A DNA stretch of 64,000 bases from Ustilaginoidea virens (Eukaryota; Ascomycota; Sordariomycetes; Hypocreales; Clavicipitaceae). The translations under genes and the position numbers were made by a program. Each line of letters begins with the position of its first letter. Positions within the stretch are counted from its first letter, which is position 1. Under the pieces are notes generated by a model. That model saw nothing but the letters and a program-made list of their open reading frames with translations, made no database searches and was not told where the DNA came from. The stretch lies in assembly GCF_000687475.1 (NCBI RefSeq), contig NC_057316.1, forward strand, positions 6,510,001 to 6,574,000, written 5' to 3'. Positions 10,312-21,173 of this stretch are shown here, piece after piece.

Positions 10312-12814
10312 GGCCGTGGTGCGCTTGTTGTGGTGCTGCTTGGAAGGCAGTCGGCACAGATGATGCATGCAGGTGGAGGATAATTCAGAGGAAAACGTGG
10401 GGGCGAGGCAACGACGGCGAGAAAATGATGACCAAGCAAGGCCGGGACGGCTCAAGGCGGAGGATATCGAGATATACAGTAACTTCCCTGCTTAGTTCTT
10501 GGTAGGTTTGTCTGCTTGAAATACTCTGCTATTTGCAAGGTTTTTTTTTTTTTTTTTGTTTTTTTACAGTTTTGCTACGGAGGACTCCGCACTTGCTCAT
10601 TCTCGTCAATCTTCGACGGTTACAACAGCCAACAACGGTCACGTAAGCGCCACTACCGGGGCGGGCAGTACGCCACCAGCTGCCATCCCGGAACGCCACA
10701 GCCACCACAGGTACTTCAATTCTAAATTGCGCAGGAAAAACCAGGCGCGATATTAATGATGATGATGGCGAGGTCGGCAGCCCTGAGGCTTGAGCCGCCA
10801 GGTTGATGCATGTGCTGTACGAGCTTTATATATTGGTGATATGTAGGGATAGCCCTAAGGGGCTACCGTTATCAAGCTTACAGAGGCGTAACCGAACCGG
10901 AACTCTGCTATTACCGCGTTCAGACCCAACGATATCCCCTGCAAAAGGTACCATCAAGGTCGACAAGCCATCCCGCCACGCAACCCGCTCTGCCAAGCTT
11001 TGGGGGCCACGAAGCTACGTAGCACCTCACCATCGCATTCACTTCCCCCTCTTTGGTCTGTCGGCTGCTGCTGCAACTCCTCATCCCTCGCCGGGGCAGT
11101 GATCAAGACATACTTTAGAGACATTTGAACCTTGGTATCACAAGGCTGGCTCGTCATATTGGAAAGCTGAACCGGCCCTTGAGCGCTCTCTGCATATTCT
11201 CGTCGGGTTCCCTGCCGCCAACACCTTTGCGCTTATTTGCGGATCAAGTCCAAGCTCATACGCCATCCGGACTAGCCGTTCATCATAGGGCAAGTAGTCC
11301 AGCTTCGGTGGATGGGGTAGGGCAGGCGGGTTTTCTAGCGGCTTGCAGTTAACAGGTCCGCCGAACAGGCAGAAGTACGGCCTGCGATGATTTTCCCGGA
11401 TGCCGTGTGTGAAACTGGATACAGACGACCTTGGTGAAGTGCCGCGTGCCATGACGGAGCTCTACACGGCCTTTGAACGACATGGGGCAGGTATTGGGAG
11501 CAGTAGACGGATTGCATTCCTTGGTGCAAGATGCTCTACCGTCTGAAGCTGATGGCTGTACGAGTCCACACCTTGAGAGTCTCGTCTTTCTCTCGACACC
11601 AGTGTCAACAGTTTGAATTGCCAGCATCAGGACATGGCGTCATCTCCACCTGATACTGGCATGTTGTCCCCCGCCACGCGTTTCTCCGACCGCCCGTCTA
11701 CCTAGCCAAGGCTCTCAGCTCGCTCTTCTCAAACAGCCAAATAGTCAACCGCATTCGGCAAGACGTACTCTTCATGGCAGCCTCGGCAATCAGACGGAAA
11801 ATATCCATCCACCTCTTGATACAATGATGCAAGGAGCGGGCCGCAGCCCATCCCCTCACTCCACGTAGTCAGGAAGGCATCGGTAGACGGCGGAAGCGCC
11901 CTGAATTGGGGCTGCCGTACAGGGGTTTTCTGCTTCAACTACGATCATGGTTTTTTTGGCGGAGGGATCGTGCGAGATCCAGGCGCCGGGGCAGGTCGAC
12001 GGGCTTTTTACTCTCCTGGGGACTTACTTGTGCGGTTTCCGAGTGCAGATTTGGGTGGCACGATCGGCAGGGTTTCCAGGGCGCGGGTTTGGCAAGATTT
12101 ATGTTGCGACTTGCACGAGCTGGAGAATTGGTGTCTGGAGCGGGTATGCGGTGGCCATGGCGTTTTGATGCCGTTGTATGTGCCACGCGAGTCTATTTCG
12201 GCAACAAGATGCGGCGGCCACCTGCATCCAGTGCATCGCACACGATGCATCGGACCTGGATTTCTCGCCCGTGGCCAAGTCCCGAAGCCCCGGTGTTTGG
12301 TATCCCGCGAGCAGCACCGTTCCGCAGGAAATGAACCCGGGACGCGTCGTCCTTTTACGTCAGCACCTGGTGCGCCTCGCATCTATCTATCTGCCAGGGC
12401 TCATGGCGGTCCGTACTCCGTACTCCGTACACGAGCGGTGGCTCAACTCCCGGTCGCACAGCATGCAAGCATCCCCATGACCGAGCGACCGTCGCCGGAC
12501 GCGACTTACGTCGAGTATCGCGACAATCTTCCGGTCGTTACGCAGCATATACCACGAGATGGCCCTCGCCTGCACGGCGCGGATTTGTACCATTGACGAA
12601 AAAGAACGTCAACGAAGAAAAACAAAAAAAAAAAAGAAAGGAATAAACAGGGTGCCACGAGCAACGGGCAGGTTCGTCGGAAGCATTGCCTGCGTAGATG
12701 GACGAGCTCGGCGACATGTCTCCGTCAACCACGCAGCATTCACAAACCGGTCTTGGAAACAACACCGCTCACGTACTCTGCTCTTGGGTCCGTCTTCAAG
12801 CGAGAAAAGTCGCC
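10312..12814. other. 2.5 kb spacer between divergent genes
   Basis: Promoter regions of the transporter and the chitin deacetylase lie at the ends. There is a T(15) run at 10542-10556, a short GATGAT repeat near 10757 and two overlapping TACTCCGTA motifs at 12414-12429. I see no gene: open frames on both strands lack family motifs and consistent splice signals. Confidence 0.6.
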
Positions 12815-13921
12815 ATGAGAGTCGTCCATCTCGCCCTGCTGCTGCAGGTCGCATGCGCAGGCAGCCTGGGTTCCCGTCAAGGCAAACGATGCGGCATCGA
12901 CCAAGGAAGAGCAGCATGTCCCAAAGGCCTCTGCTGCTCCAAGGAAGGGCAAGCAGTCCCCCCCTGATTCCGCATCCCGCAGATACTGCTTGCCCCCTTT
13001 CCGACAACGCTGACATGCTATTCAGCTGGTGCGGCAACGGGTTCGAATACTGCTCCTCCCCAGCCTGCCAAGTCGACTACAGCGACAGCTGCGACGGCAA
13101 CATTCGCCCCCCGGGCCCGAGCACCAGAGACGCAGACAGAGGCAAGCTCGGCTCGGTGCCGTACGGAGAGGCAATCTACCACTGCGAGCAGTACGGGGTG
13201 ATTGCCCTGACGTACGACGACGGTCCGTACGAATACACGTCGCATCTGCTGGATCTCCTGCAAGTTGCGTCTCACCCCGAGCAGTTGGCTGACTTTTTTT
13301 TTTCTCTTTCTTTTCCCCCCTCGGCTAACCCAGGCGCAGAAGCACCAGGCAAAAGCAACGTTTTTCGTGACGGGCAACAACCTGGGCAAGGGCCGCATCA
13401 ACGACGCCTCGCTCCCGTGGCGCAGCCTCATCCTGCGCATGGAGCGCGAAGGCCACCAGATTGCCTCGCACACCTGGTCGCACCAGCGGCTGCCGCTCGT
13501 CTCGGACGCTCAGCTCGACAACCAGGTCATTTACAACGAGATCGCGCTGGCGGACATCCTCGGCTACTTCCCCACGTATCTCCGTCCGCCGTACTCTGCC
13601 AGCGACGACAGGGTGGACAGCCGGCTGGGGGAGCTGGGGTACCACGTCACCTATTTCAACCTCGACACGGAGGGGTACCTGCACGATTCGGGGGAGGCCA
13701 TTGGCATCTCCAAGGGGATATGGGACGGGGCGGTGGAGGGCAAGGACGCGGGCGGGACGAAGTGGTTGGGCATCGAGCACGACACGGTGTACCAGAGCGT
13801 GTACAACCTGACCGAGTATATGCTGGAGTCGTTGGTCCGGAACGGGTTTAGGAGCGTGACGGTGGGCGAGTGCCTGGGGGATCCCGAGGAGAACTGGTAC
13901 CGGAGGGTTGGTGATGCGTGA
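12815..13921 (+). CDS. Secreted chitin deacetylase with CBM18 (three exons)
   Basis: Exons 12815-12948, 13026-13263 and 13334-13921 give 319 residues. A signal peptide (about residues 1-16) precedes a hevein-type CBM18 with eight cysteines (about residues 26-67), whose CCSKEG|WCGNGFEYC core spans the first exon junction. That frame only works if intron 1 is a GC-AG intron. Intron 2 has CTAAC and CCCAG; an alternative acceptor six bases further is possible. The NodB domain shows TYDDGP (Asp109 and Asp110), the metal-binding HTWSH (His170, His174), RPPYS, and a late His in EHDTVY. Family knowledge: CE4 enzymes remove acetyl groups from chitin to give chitosan, which can protect a fungus from plant chitinases and immune receptors. 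It is secreted and likely acts at the cell wall. It lies near a chitinase in this window. Confidence 0.92.
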
Positions 13922-14848
13922 AGGTAGAAGGCAGAAAGTCAGAGAGTACCGAGTATGTATGTAGAACTGAAAGTGGTCAAGTGGTGGCGGTGAATGACGG
14001 CAAGAATTAGGCGATGGCCTCTCTTGCTTACTCCATGAATTAATCCATCCATGGAAGTCGTGAATATGATGTAAGGGGATAACCAAAGAACTCACTCAGC
14101 CTTCAACGTCGGGCCTTTGGACAACCGAAACTGTTGGCCAAGGGCGACAATAACTATATTGCAGCTCTAGCTTGGTTGGGGTGCATGCATGCAATGCAAG
14201 GGCACCTTGCAAGGCACTCTCCACTAGTTCTTCTCCTCGGGGGCCGTCGGAAACGTCCATTCCACGTCCCCTCCTATGAAAAAGGGAGAAAAAAACAAAA
14301 AAAAAAAAAAAAAAAACTCTCCGTCCATCTCGACCCCAATCTTCGCCATCAACACGAAAGACCAGCCAGCCTTTCCACGGCGCAGGCACCACGACGCGCG
14401 TCACGGCCAGAGAGTCCTGCCCGCCCGCACCGCGCGGCGGCGGAGGTGCAGCCGTTGCCCAAGGCGAAAACCAAGATGGCACCAGACAAACGCCTCGACG
14501 GGCCAATGCCGACAGAGGCCTCCCGGAGCAGCAGCTAATCGCTGGCGCAGCCCCCCTCCCCCTTGGCCTCCCTTGCCTCAGGTGCTTTCAGCCTCCAGCC
14601 ACGTCCCCCAATGACGAAGTCGGCCAAGCCCCAAATGGGGGCAAATGCTGGATCTCCCTTTCTGCGGAAACAGCCGCCCACACGCGCTAGTGGCACTAAT
14701 CCGCGATAGCTTGCGCGTCGGCGGTTCCAGGTCTGCTGGTGCGGCGTGCTTGCTGGGCGGTTCCCCTCTGGAAATGCGTAAGAAAGCTTGTCTGGCCCTC
14801 TCCTGCCGCCCATGGCCAAGTCCCCATCTCACAACTCATCACACGGCC
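13922..14848. other. Spacer between deacetylase and GPI-protein genes
   Basis: No gene supported. There is an A-rich run at 14289-14316. The stretch just upstream of 14849 is C/T rich (CCCCATCTCACAACTCATCACACGGCC), a normal leader for the next gene. Confidence 0.6.
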
Positions 14849-15361
14849 ATGTATACCGACAGCAAGCTCATCATCCTGGCGGCCCTGGCAGCCACCGCCC
14901 TCTCCTCCCGCTTGCAGCCTCGCCAGACGGCCGATTTAAATGCGTGCCTCCAAGTCATCAAGACGGTCCCCACTCCGCCCCCTGCCATCCTCTCGGTCCT
15001 GCTCGACGAGTCCGTCACCGCGACGGACGCCTGCTCCCTCAGCGTCCCCAGCAGCCTGAGCGGCCAGTGGGCCAGCTACACCGCCGCCCAGTACTCGTGG
15101 TACAAGGCCAACGAGGGCCAGCTCAAGTCCAACTGCGCCGCATATTCAGAGTACTTGACGGAGACGGGTCGCGGCTGCAGCGGTGCCGCCGCCATCGCCT
15201 CTGCTACCGGCTCTGCCGCTACTACTCCTACCTCCTCTGTCACCGGCACCGCTACGGGGACGGCCTCCACGACCCCGGCAACCAAGACGAACGGCGCGGC
15301 TCGTGACGGCGGCGTGGCTGCTGCCGCCCTCGCTGTTGGCTTGGCCCTTGCGGTTCTGTAA
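14849..15361 (+). CDS. Probable GPI-anchored secreted protein of unknown function
   Basis: Single exon, 170 residues. Residues 1-20 form a signal peptide (LIILAALAATALSS) followed by a possible dibasic site QPRQ. The core (about residues 25-115) has four spaced cysteines and a conserved-looking WASYTAAQYSWY segment. A Ser/Thr/Ala-rich linker follows (about 118-150), suited to O-mannosylation. The C-terminus ends in a hydrophobic tail (AAAALAVGLALAVL) after a small-residue site (GAARDGG), as in GPI-anchored wall or membrane proteins. I do not recognise a named family with certainty. In-frame upstream Mets exist but lack signal-peptide character. Confidence 0.8.
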   Translation: MYTDSKLIILAALAATALSSRLQPRQTADLNACLQVIKTVPTPPPAILSVLLDESVTATDACSLSVPSSLSGQWASYTAAQYSWYKANEGQLKSNCAAYSEYLTETGRGCSGAAAIASATGSAATTPTSSVTGTATGTASTTPATKTNGAARDGGVAAAALAVGLALAVL

Positions 15362-16155
15362 CGCGCCGGGGCTGCGAGAATCAAAATCACCTTGCTAGTA
15401 CGGAGTAGGACCCCGGAGTATGACTTGACTGTTGGCATGTATAGAACGCACCGGATGCTGTGGCGGGGGCACGTGGTTTGAAAACAGTTGCCGAGACTTG
15501 CCGAGACTTGCTGGGGATGAAGCACGATGTTGCCTTGTTCTACTTGTAGGTAGTGTTTTACATAAGGTTAGGTCAACTCGTTTGTATAGAACCGTGCGCG
15601 GACCCTGGGATGACCCTTGATGAACCGTTGGATCCCCATTTTACTCGGTATATAAATTCCCCGTGCGCCACAGAATAGGTGCATAGTACGGAGTACATAG
15701 CGGGGCTCTTCCGCTTTAAGCCGAGTCGGCCGTGCATCCAAAACCGTTGTCTGGACAAGGCCTACCGGGGCGTGGCGTTGGCTCCACCCGTTTGATGTTG
15801 ATCGTCAGTCCGTCCCTCGGCTAGGTACCTATCTAGGTACCTCCCTAGGTAGCTCATGCAGCATGGAATGCCATCAGACATTCCCTCACCGATGCTGCTT
15901 TCCCGCCGCGCGGAGAAATAGGAAAAGAGAGGCTTTGATTTCCCACAGTATCCGTAATAGTACAACTGCGCGCGCGCAGCGCATGCACGCACGCATGGCC
16001 AACTGCAATGTCCTCTCTGCCCCACGACTATGGCATAACGCCCGACCACGCAAAACCCCCCCCCCTCCCCGCGGCGGCGCCACGAGGGTCAATCAATGGC
16101 ACACGCTCCGCACTAATGCTCGCCAAAAACAGCGCTCCGCTCTTCATGCACAAAA
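15362..16155. other. Spacer with GGTACCTA-type repeats
   Basis: Convergent 3' flank of the GPI-protein and SUV3 genes. It holds two TACGGAGTA copies (15399 and 15687), a GGTACCTA cluster at 15821-15853 and a doubled CCGAGACTTG at 15491. No gene is seen. Confidence 0.6.
15821..15853. repeat. CTAGGTACCT repeat cluster
   Basis: Three near-copies of CTAGGTACCT or CCTAGGTAGC occur in tandem. The same sequence family recurs in other spacers of this window (30.9, 41.3, 42.1, 42.3, 42.8 and 62.8-62.9 kb). Confidence 0.85.
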
Positions 16156-18561
16156 TCACAGTGACAAGGCCGCCCCCTCTTTGTGCTCGTCGGCCGGCCG
16201 CCCGTGCGGCTCGGGCCACTCACTCCCCGCATCGACAGTGACCTCCTCGCCCACCGCTTTCGTCCTCAGGTCGCGCGAGCGCGCCTGGAACCTCTTGTTC
16301 TGTCGAACATGCTCGAGCTGCTTGTCGGTAAAGTCGAGGCGGTCCAGCGTCGAAATCAGCTTCTCTTCAACGAGCTGCCGCACGTGGAACGCTAGCGCCT
16401 GGTTTCTGAACATGCCCGAGTATCGGTACGACAGCCACACGTACTGGTTGATGGCGACGTGCAGGGCTTCCAGTCTGCCGAGGTACTCCTGCGCGGTTCC
16501 CTTGTAGTTTTCCAACTTCTCGTCCAGGATTTCGAGTGGGATTTCCTGGATGTCGAGCAGATCGCCCGTCGAGTTGTCCGCCACGACGCGGGCCAGCGCG
16601 CGGAGGACGTGCACGGCCCCCTCTGCCCTGAGCGCCACGGGCAGGTAGCAGAACGTGAGCCGGTCGTAGATGGTGAGCGGGATATCCTGGATGATGTCGG
16701 CAATCTCCAGGGCGTCGCTGCCGATGCTGAGCCGGTACCGGGGCCCGACTCTTGCAGCTGCTTTGATTCGCATCAGGATGAACGACAGGGGCGTCTCTGG
16801 CGGGTAGTATGACGCGAAGCGCTCGACGATGGCGGCGGGAGGTTGAATGCTGGCGTGTTGGATATCGTCCACCTTGACCTCGAACGCTCGGCGTATGCTT
16901 TTCAGATCCGTGCGGTCCATTGTTGTGACCAACCCAACCTTCTCCGGCTCCTCCTCGTTGCTGCCGACGCCAGTATTTTGCGCCGTTCTGTATCTTCCCG
17001 CCCGACCTCCAATCTGCTTTATTTCGGGAAAGCTTAATGATCTGTGCTGGTTGCCGTCGAACTTGGTCACTGATTCCAAAATCACCCGCCTTATCTCCAG
17101 ATTGAGGCCCATGCCGATGGCGTCGCTGGCAACGATAAAGTCGTAGTCATTGTCGGGGTTGTTGAACAAGGCCGCCTGTTGAACTCGAACCTCGGGTGGC
17201 AAGGAGCCATAGATGATGGCGCATCGTCGTCCAGTATACGATTCGATGTTCCGCTTCATCACGTGAAGCGAGAGACGGCTAAATCCCACAATGGCATCGC
17301 CCTTTTTCAACCTGCTGTAATCTCCTTGAATGGCCTTGTCCATAGTCTTCAAAGGGCTAAGTCGCTCATATCGATGAACGACGCACTTGTCGCCAATGCT
17401 CGCGCAAATCGCCTGCAGGATGGGAACGGTTCGATCCTCTCCACACACATGCACTTCTTTGGCCTGGACTCCGAGAAGCGCCGACGTCCAGGCATTGCCA
17501 CGCTCGGCATCCGCAATCATCTGAATTTCATCAATGACAGCCACATCAAACTGCTTGTTCAGGGGCACCATTTCCACAGTGCAGCTTGAGAAGTAGCGGT
17601 CGGTATCCTCCGGTATCCGTACCTCCTCGCCAGTGATCAAGGCGCAGGGCAAGCCCTTGGCCTTGAGCCTACTGTACACTTCTGTCGCCAACAGTCGAAG
17701 GGGGCCGGCGTAGACGCCGCTCTTGGAGTTTTCGAGAGCTTTAAGAGCATTGTATGTCTTTCCGGAATTGGTCGGTCCCACGTGAACATGAATCGTTCTC
17801 TGCATCGTCCGGGTAGCTGGAAACCATTCGTGCGGAAACCGAAAGTCCAAAAGACGGTTTTGACTCTCTTCAATCTCTTTGGAGAATTTCTCTCTAAAGA
17901 TGAAAGACTGGAAAGAGTATTGAATCTCCTTTGTGAGACCCTTGATATCCCGGTTGAGGAAGGCGTCTCGAAAATTCCAGAAAAGGGGGTTCCTGTCGCG
18001 GCGAGTGACATTCTTCTCGGCTAGCGAAAACGCGTCATCGATTGCGTCCATGAACAGTGCCCCTTGTCGACTCAGCTCATCCCTCTTGAAGCTGGTTCCC
18101 GCATGTTGGTGCACTGCCAGCATATTGAGCACGACTTGCAGCCGATGCAAAACAGTTGATCGAAAGACGCCATGGCGACCTATGTGCTTTTTGCTCACGT
18201 CGAGCCTCAGCCTGGCCTCTGGGTCGTGGCCTAGGCTTATCTGTTTAAAGAGGCCCAGTCAATGCCTCCTCACAATCAGATAATGACGACATCTAGTCTG
18301 AGTTGGTACGGGATCCTGGTGACAATGAGAGAAACTCACCGAATCTGCGCGGGAGCGAGCTGCGACCCTTGCTAGAGACTTTGGCGCATTCAACGATTTG
18401 GCAAAAGGCTTCCCCGGAGGCGGCCTGTTCGCCAAGGAGGATTTCTTCTTCTTCTTTGGGGCAGACCTCCAATATGGGACAGAGACCGAGAATTGGCGAT
18501 GCTGGCTCCTGATGGCAACATGAGCCGCTCGTGCGACCACGGTCGGGGGCAGGAATTTCAT
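16156..18561 (-). CDS. SUV3: Mitochondrial ATP-dependent RNA helicase SUV3 (two exons)
   Basis: Exons 18561-18340 and 18240-16156 give 768 residues. The intron starts GTGAGT and ends AAACAG, in phase 0. The N-terminus is Arg- and Ser-rich without acids (MKFLPPTVVARAAHVAIRS), as for a mitochondrial presequence; a farther in-frame Met at 18657 is an alternative. The helicase core shows Walker A GPTNSGKT (residues 229-236), the DEIQM box, GSLPPEVR, and motif VI QIGGRAGR, followed by the SUV3 C-terminal domain and a basic segment near the end. Family knowledge: Suv3 partners the Dss1 RNase in the fungal mitochondrial degradosome, unwinding RNA for turnover and removing group I introns. It is divergent from the R-SNARE gene and shares a 486-bp promoter region with it. 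Confidence 0.95.
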
Positions 18562-19047
18562 GACCCCTACATACGCGGGACAGCGGGCATTTCTCGGACT
18601 GAGAACAAGGCGCCGTGGAAATCGAGACTGATTCCGGCTCGAGATGGCGAGAAACAAAGCACGGGGATTTTCATCACAAACTGCACTACATTCTATCGCT
18701 ACCCCTAGCTTTCACTTTTTTTTTTAGTCATTTGCTGCCTTTATCGGACCAGTTGGAAAATTGTTTCTCCATCCGTTTTGCGCTGCAACTAGCATCACGC
18801 CACAGCTTGTGTTGCGCCACAACTTGCTTCACGCTCGACTGCGATGATTGACGTCGTGTGGCTTGCGACCTCCTCCCCATCCTTGTCTTCATCTTCTCTC
18901 CCTCTCCAGCCTTCCTACTCCGTGCCGTAAACCTACCTGGTACCTGCCCATACGCCAATCATCTCGATACGACAAGATTCCACCCAGCTTTCCCCTCATC
19001 ATCTCCGAACCGCATCCCTCGTCGCAGTCAACCCATCACCATCGACT
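18562..19047. promoter_or_regulatory. Divergent promoter region, SUV3 / R-SNARE
   Basis: 486 bp separate the two start codons. The right part is strongly pyrimidine-rich on the plus strand (CTCCCCATCC, CTCTCCCTCTCC), a usual fungal leader for the R-SNARE gene, and a T(9) run lies at 18717. No clear TATA box is seen, as expected for housekeeping genes. Confidence 0.5.
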
Positions 19048-19870
19048 ATGGCGTCCTCTTCAGCGCCGGCCACGCCGCTATTCTAGTAAGCTTCTACATA
19101 CTCGCAACCCGCCCAACACCAAAGCCTTTCTCACCGTTTGCCCACGGGACAACCCACCGGACTTCTAACCCGCACAACCCTCCCAACGCAGCTCCTGCAT
19201 TGCGCATAAAACCACAATCCTCGCAGAATGCACCACCTCGGCGTCCTCGCAAACCTCGTCGCTCGCGTCCCTCATTCTACCCAAGATCGAGCACAGCACG
19301 CCGCAGAAGTTGACGTACACCCACGGCCAAAACCAGATCCATTATGTGTCCGAGGCGCCGTCGGAGCATCCCAACCACCCTGCGGCTGGCGGGCTCACGT
19401 TCCTGGTGATTGCCGATGCGTCGCTCGGCCGCCGCGTCCCGTTCGGCTTCCTGCTGGAGATACGCAAGCGCTTCTTTGAGCAGTTTCCCGAGAGCAGCGA
19501 CTTTTCAGACATGCCAAACTACGGCGCCGGGTCGTTCAACGCGGAGCTGAGGAGCCTGATGGTTGACTACGGAACCACCAGCGGCGGCAGGGACGACGCC
19601 ATTGGCAACGCGAAGCGCGAGATTGACGACGTCAGAGGCATCATGACCAAGAACATTGAGAGTCTGCTGGAGCGGGGGGAGAGGCTCGATCTTTTGGTCG
19701 ACAAGACGGATAGGCTGGGGAGCAGTGCGCAGGACTTTAGGGTACGCAGCCGCGGCCTGAAGCGCCAAATGTGGTGGAAGAACGTCAAACTCATGGGGCT
19801 CCTCGGACTGGTCATCTTCCTGATAATCATGGTGATGGTCATTGCTATTAAGAATGCTGTTTCGACATAG
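19048..19870 (+). CDS. Longin-type R-SNARE, VAMP7/Nyv1-like (two exons)
   Basis: Exons 19048-19085 and 19192-19870 give 238 residues. The intron starts GTAAGC and ends CGCAG, interrupting codon 13. Residues 1 to about 115 match a longin fold (ATPLFYSCIAHKTTILAE, then LTFLVIADASLGRRVPFGFL). The R-SNARE motif (about 145-205) includes the zero-layer Arg in SLLERGERLDLL, and a C-terminal membrane anchor follows (MGLLGLVIFLIIMVMVIAI). Family knowledge: such vesicle SNAREs pair with Q-SNAREs in fusion at vacuoles or late endosomes (Nyv1, VAMP7). The tail-anchored layout separates it from lipid-anchored Ykt6, and the longin domain from Snc1. The first exon is only 38 coding bases. Confidence 0.92.
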
Positions 19871-21173
19871 GATTGACGGGTTAGGGAGCAAGACTGGTTT
19901 ATTTTGGGCGAAAGGTAGGACGCAGCAGACTTATTGGATACCTGGGCGAACATGACGGCAACCATGCTTTCTTGTATACTTTTTTTTTTTTGTCTTTGCT
20001 TCTTTTCTCCTTAATTCCCCGGACCTATGCTTCACGATCGTCGACGGTATGAGACGTTGAGCAAAGTCGCAACACTCGATTTGCGCCGGCGCCAGCCTCG
20101 CGCTTTTAATTACATAACTTCTCCTGTACAATTCCAGACCGTCTCCAGGTATCACACTGACTGCAAGCAGTCGAAACAGTATATTTGTGCATCCACGATC
20201 CGTAGCATTTACTCGTTCACATGCCATTGAACAGCGGATTAACACTCGTCCACCACATGCCATCCTCGTCCATTCCCGGGCTGCCCATCCTCGCAATCAT
20301 CGTCATCTTCACCCGCCCCAAACGCCAGATGCCTCATCAGCCCGATTGATCCCAGCGTACACCCGCCCCCCCGGAGTACAGCCCTCCGGCATTCCACAAG
20401 CTGAAAGCCTCTGAGCGAAACTCACAACCAGCCCGCGCTTCGCCCCGTCACAGCTTCGGGCTGCCCGTCCCTTCCCCTCGCCCATCCCGATACACATAGC
20501 CGTGCGCAACGGGACTCGCCGCAGGCGCACTGGACTCCTGCATATTACGCGACTTGCGAAACCCGTCGGTGAAGAAGACGGGGTGTGCGATGGCCGGGTT
20601 GTGCGCGTATTTGTCCCGTGTTCGGGGGGCTTGTCTGGTTCCAGACTCCATTGGTCAGAGGCGGTAAGGTGAGTAAAAGGATGGGCAAGAGATGGCCGCG
20701 GCAGAGGTTGTGACTTGGTTCATGCTGATGGACGGATTTGTTTGCGCCGGGCTTGCCCATGCGAGATGATGGGTCGTCCTGCCGCCTCGGCTGGTTCGAC
20801 TGAGCAGGGTCAAGGCAGGACTGTCACTTGCCGAGGCACAAATCCTGACTAAGCGGCGTCGAGGTGGCGAGATTTCCGAATCCCAATGTATGGAGGAATC
20901 TATCGAATCCGCGACAATTACTGCATGTTGCTGTTTTTTCTTCGGGCCCTTGAAACCTCAGTGCATAGTTTTTTTATGCGAAATCGCTCGAGATCGTCAA
21001 ACCACTCGGCATGCAATCCATGTACATCGAAGCAAAGCAAGTCCCAGCAAGCCAGTGGTATACCTAGTGATAAGTCGCCGCCGCTAAGCAACGCCGTCTT
21101 TTCCGTCCCACAAAAAAAAAAAAAAAAAAAAAAAAAGCAGTCCATATGCTACAAGCAATGCTTTACAGATCCA
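19871..21173. other. 1.3 kb spacer between convergent genes
   Basis: 3' flanks of the R-SNARE and Mad1 genes. It contains a T(12) run near 19980 and an A(26) run at 21111-21136, close to the Mad1 stop. No coding region can be supported. Confidence 0.65.

Noticed and set aside
9358..10383. Plus-strand open frame of 341 codons
   Set aside because: Antisense to the siderophore transporter, with a Gly/Asp-rich composition that follows from the transporter codons.
10312..10505. GATA-type sites for iron repression upstream of the siderophore transporter
   Set aside because: GATA cores near 10378 and 10467 do not fit HGATAR or the extended SreA site on either side, so no regulatory call is made.
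11906..12596. Open frames of 142 and 208 codons on the plus strand
   Set aside because: Heavily overlapping in two frames with no motif; they fall in the spacer before the deacetylase gene.
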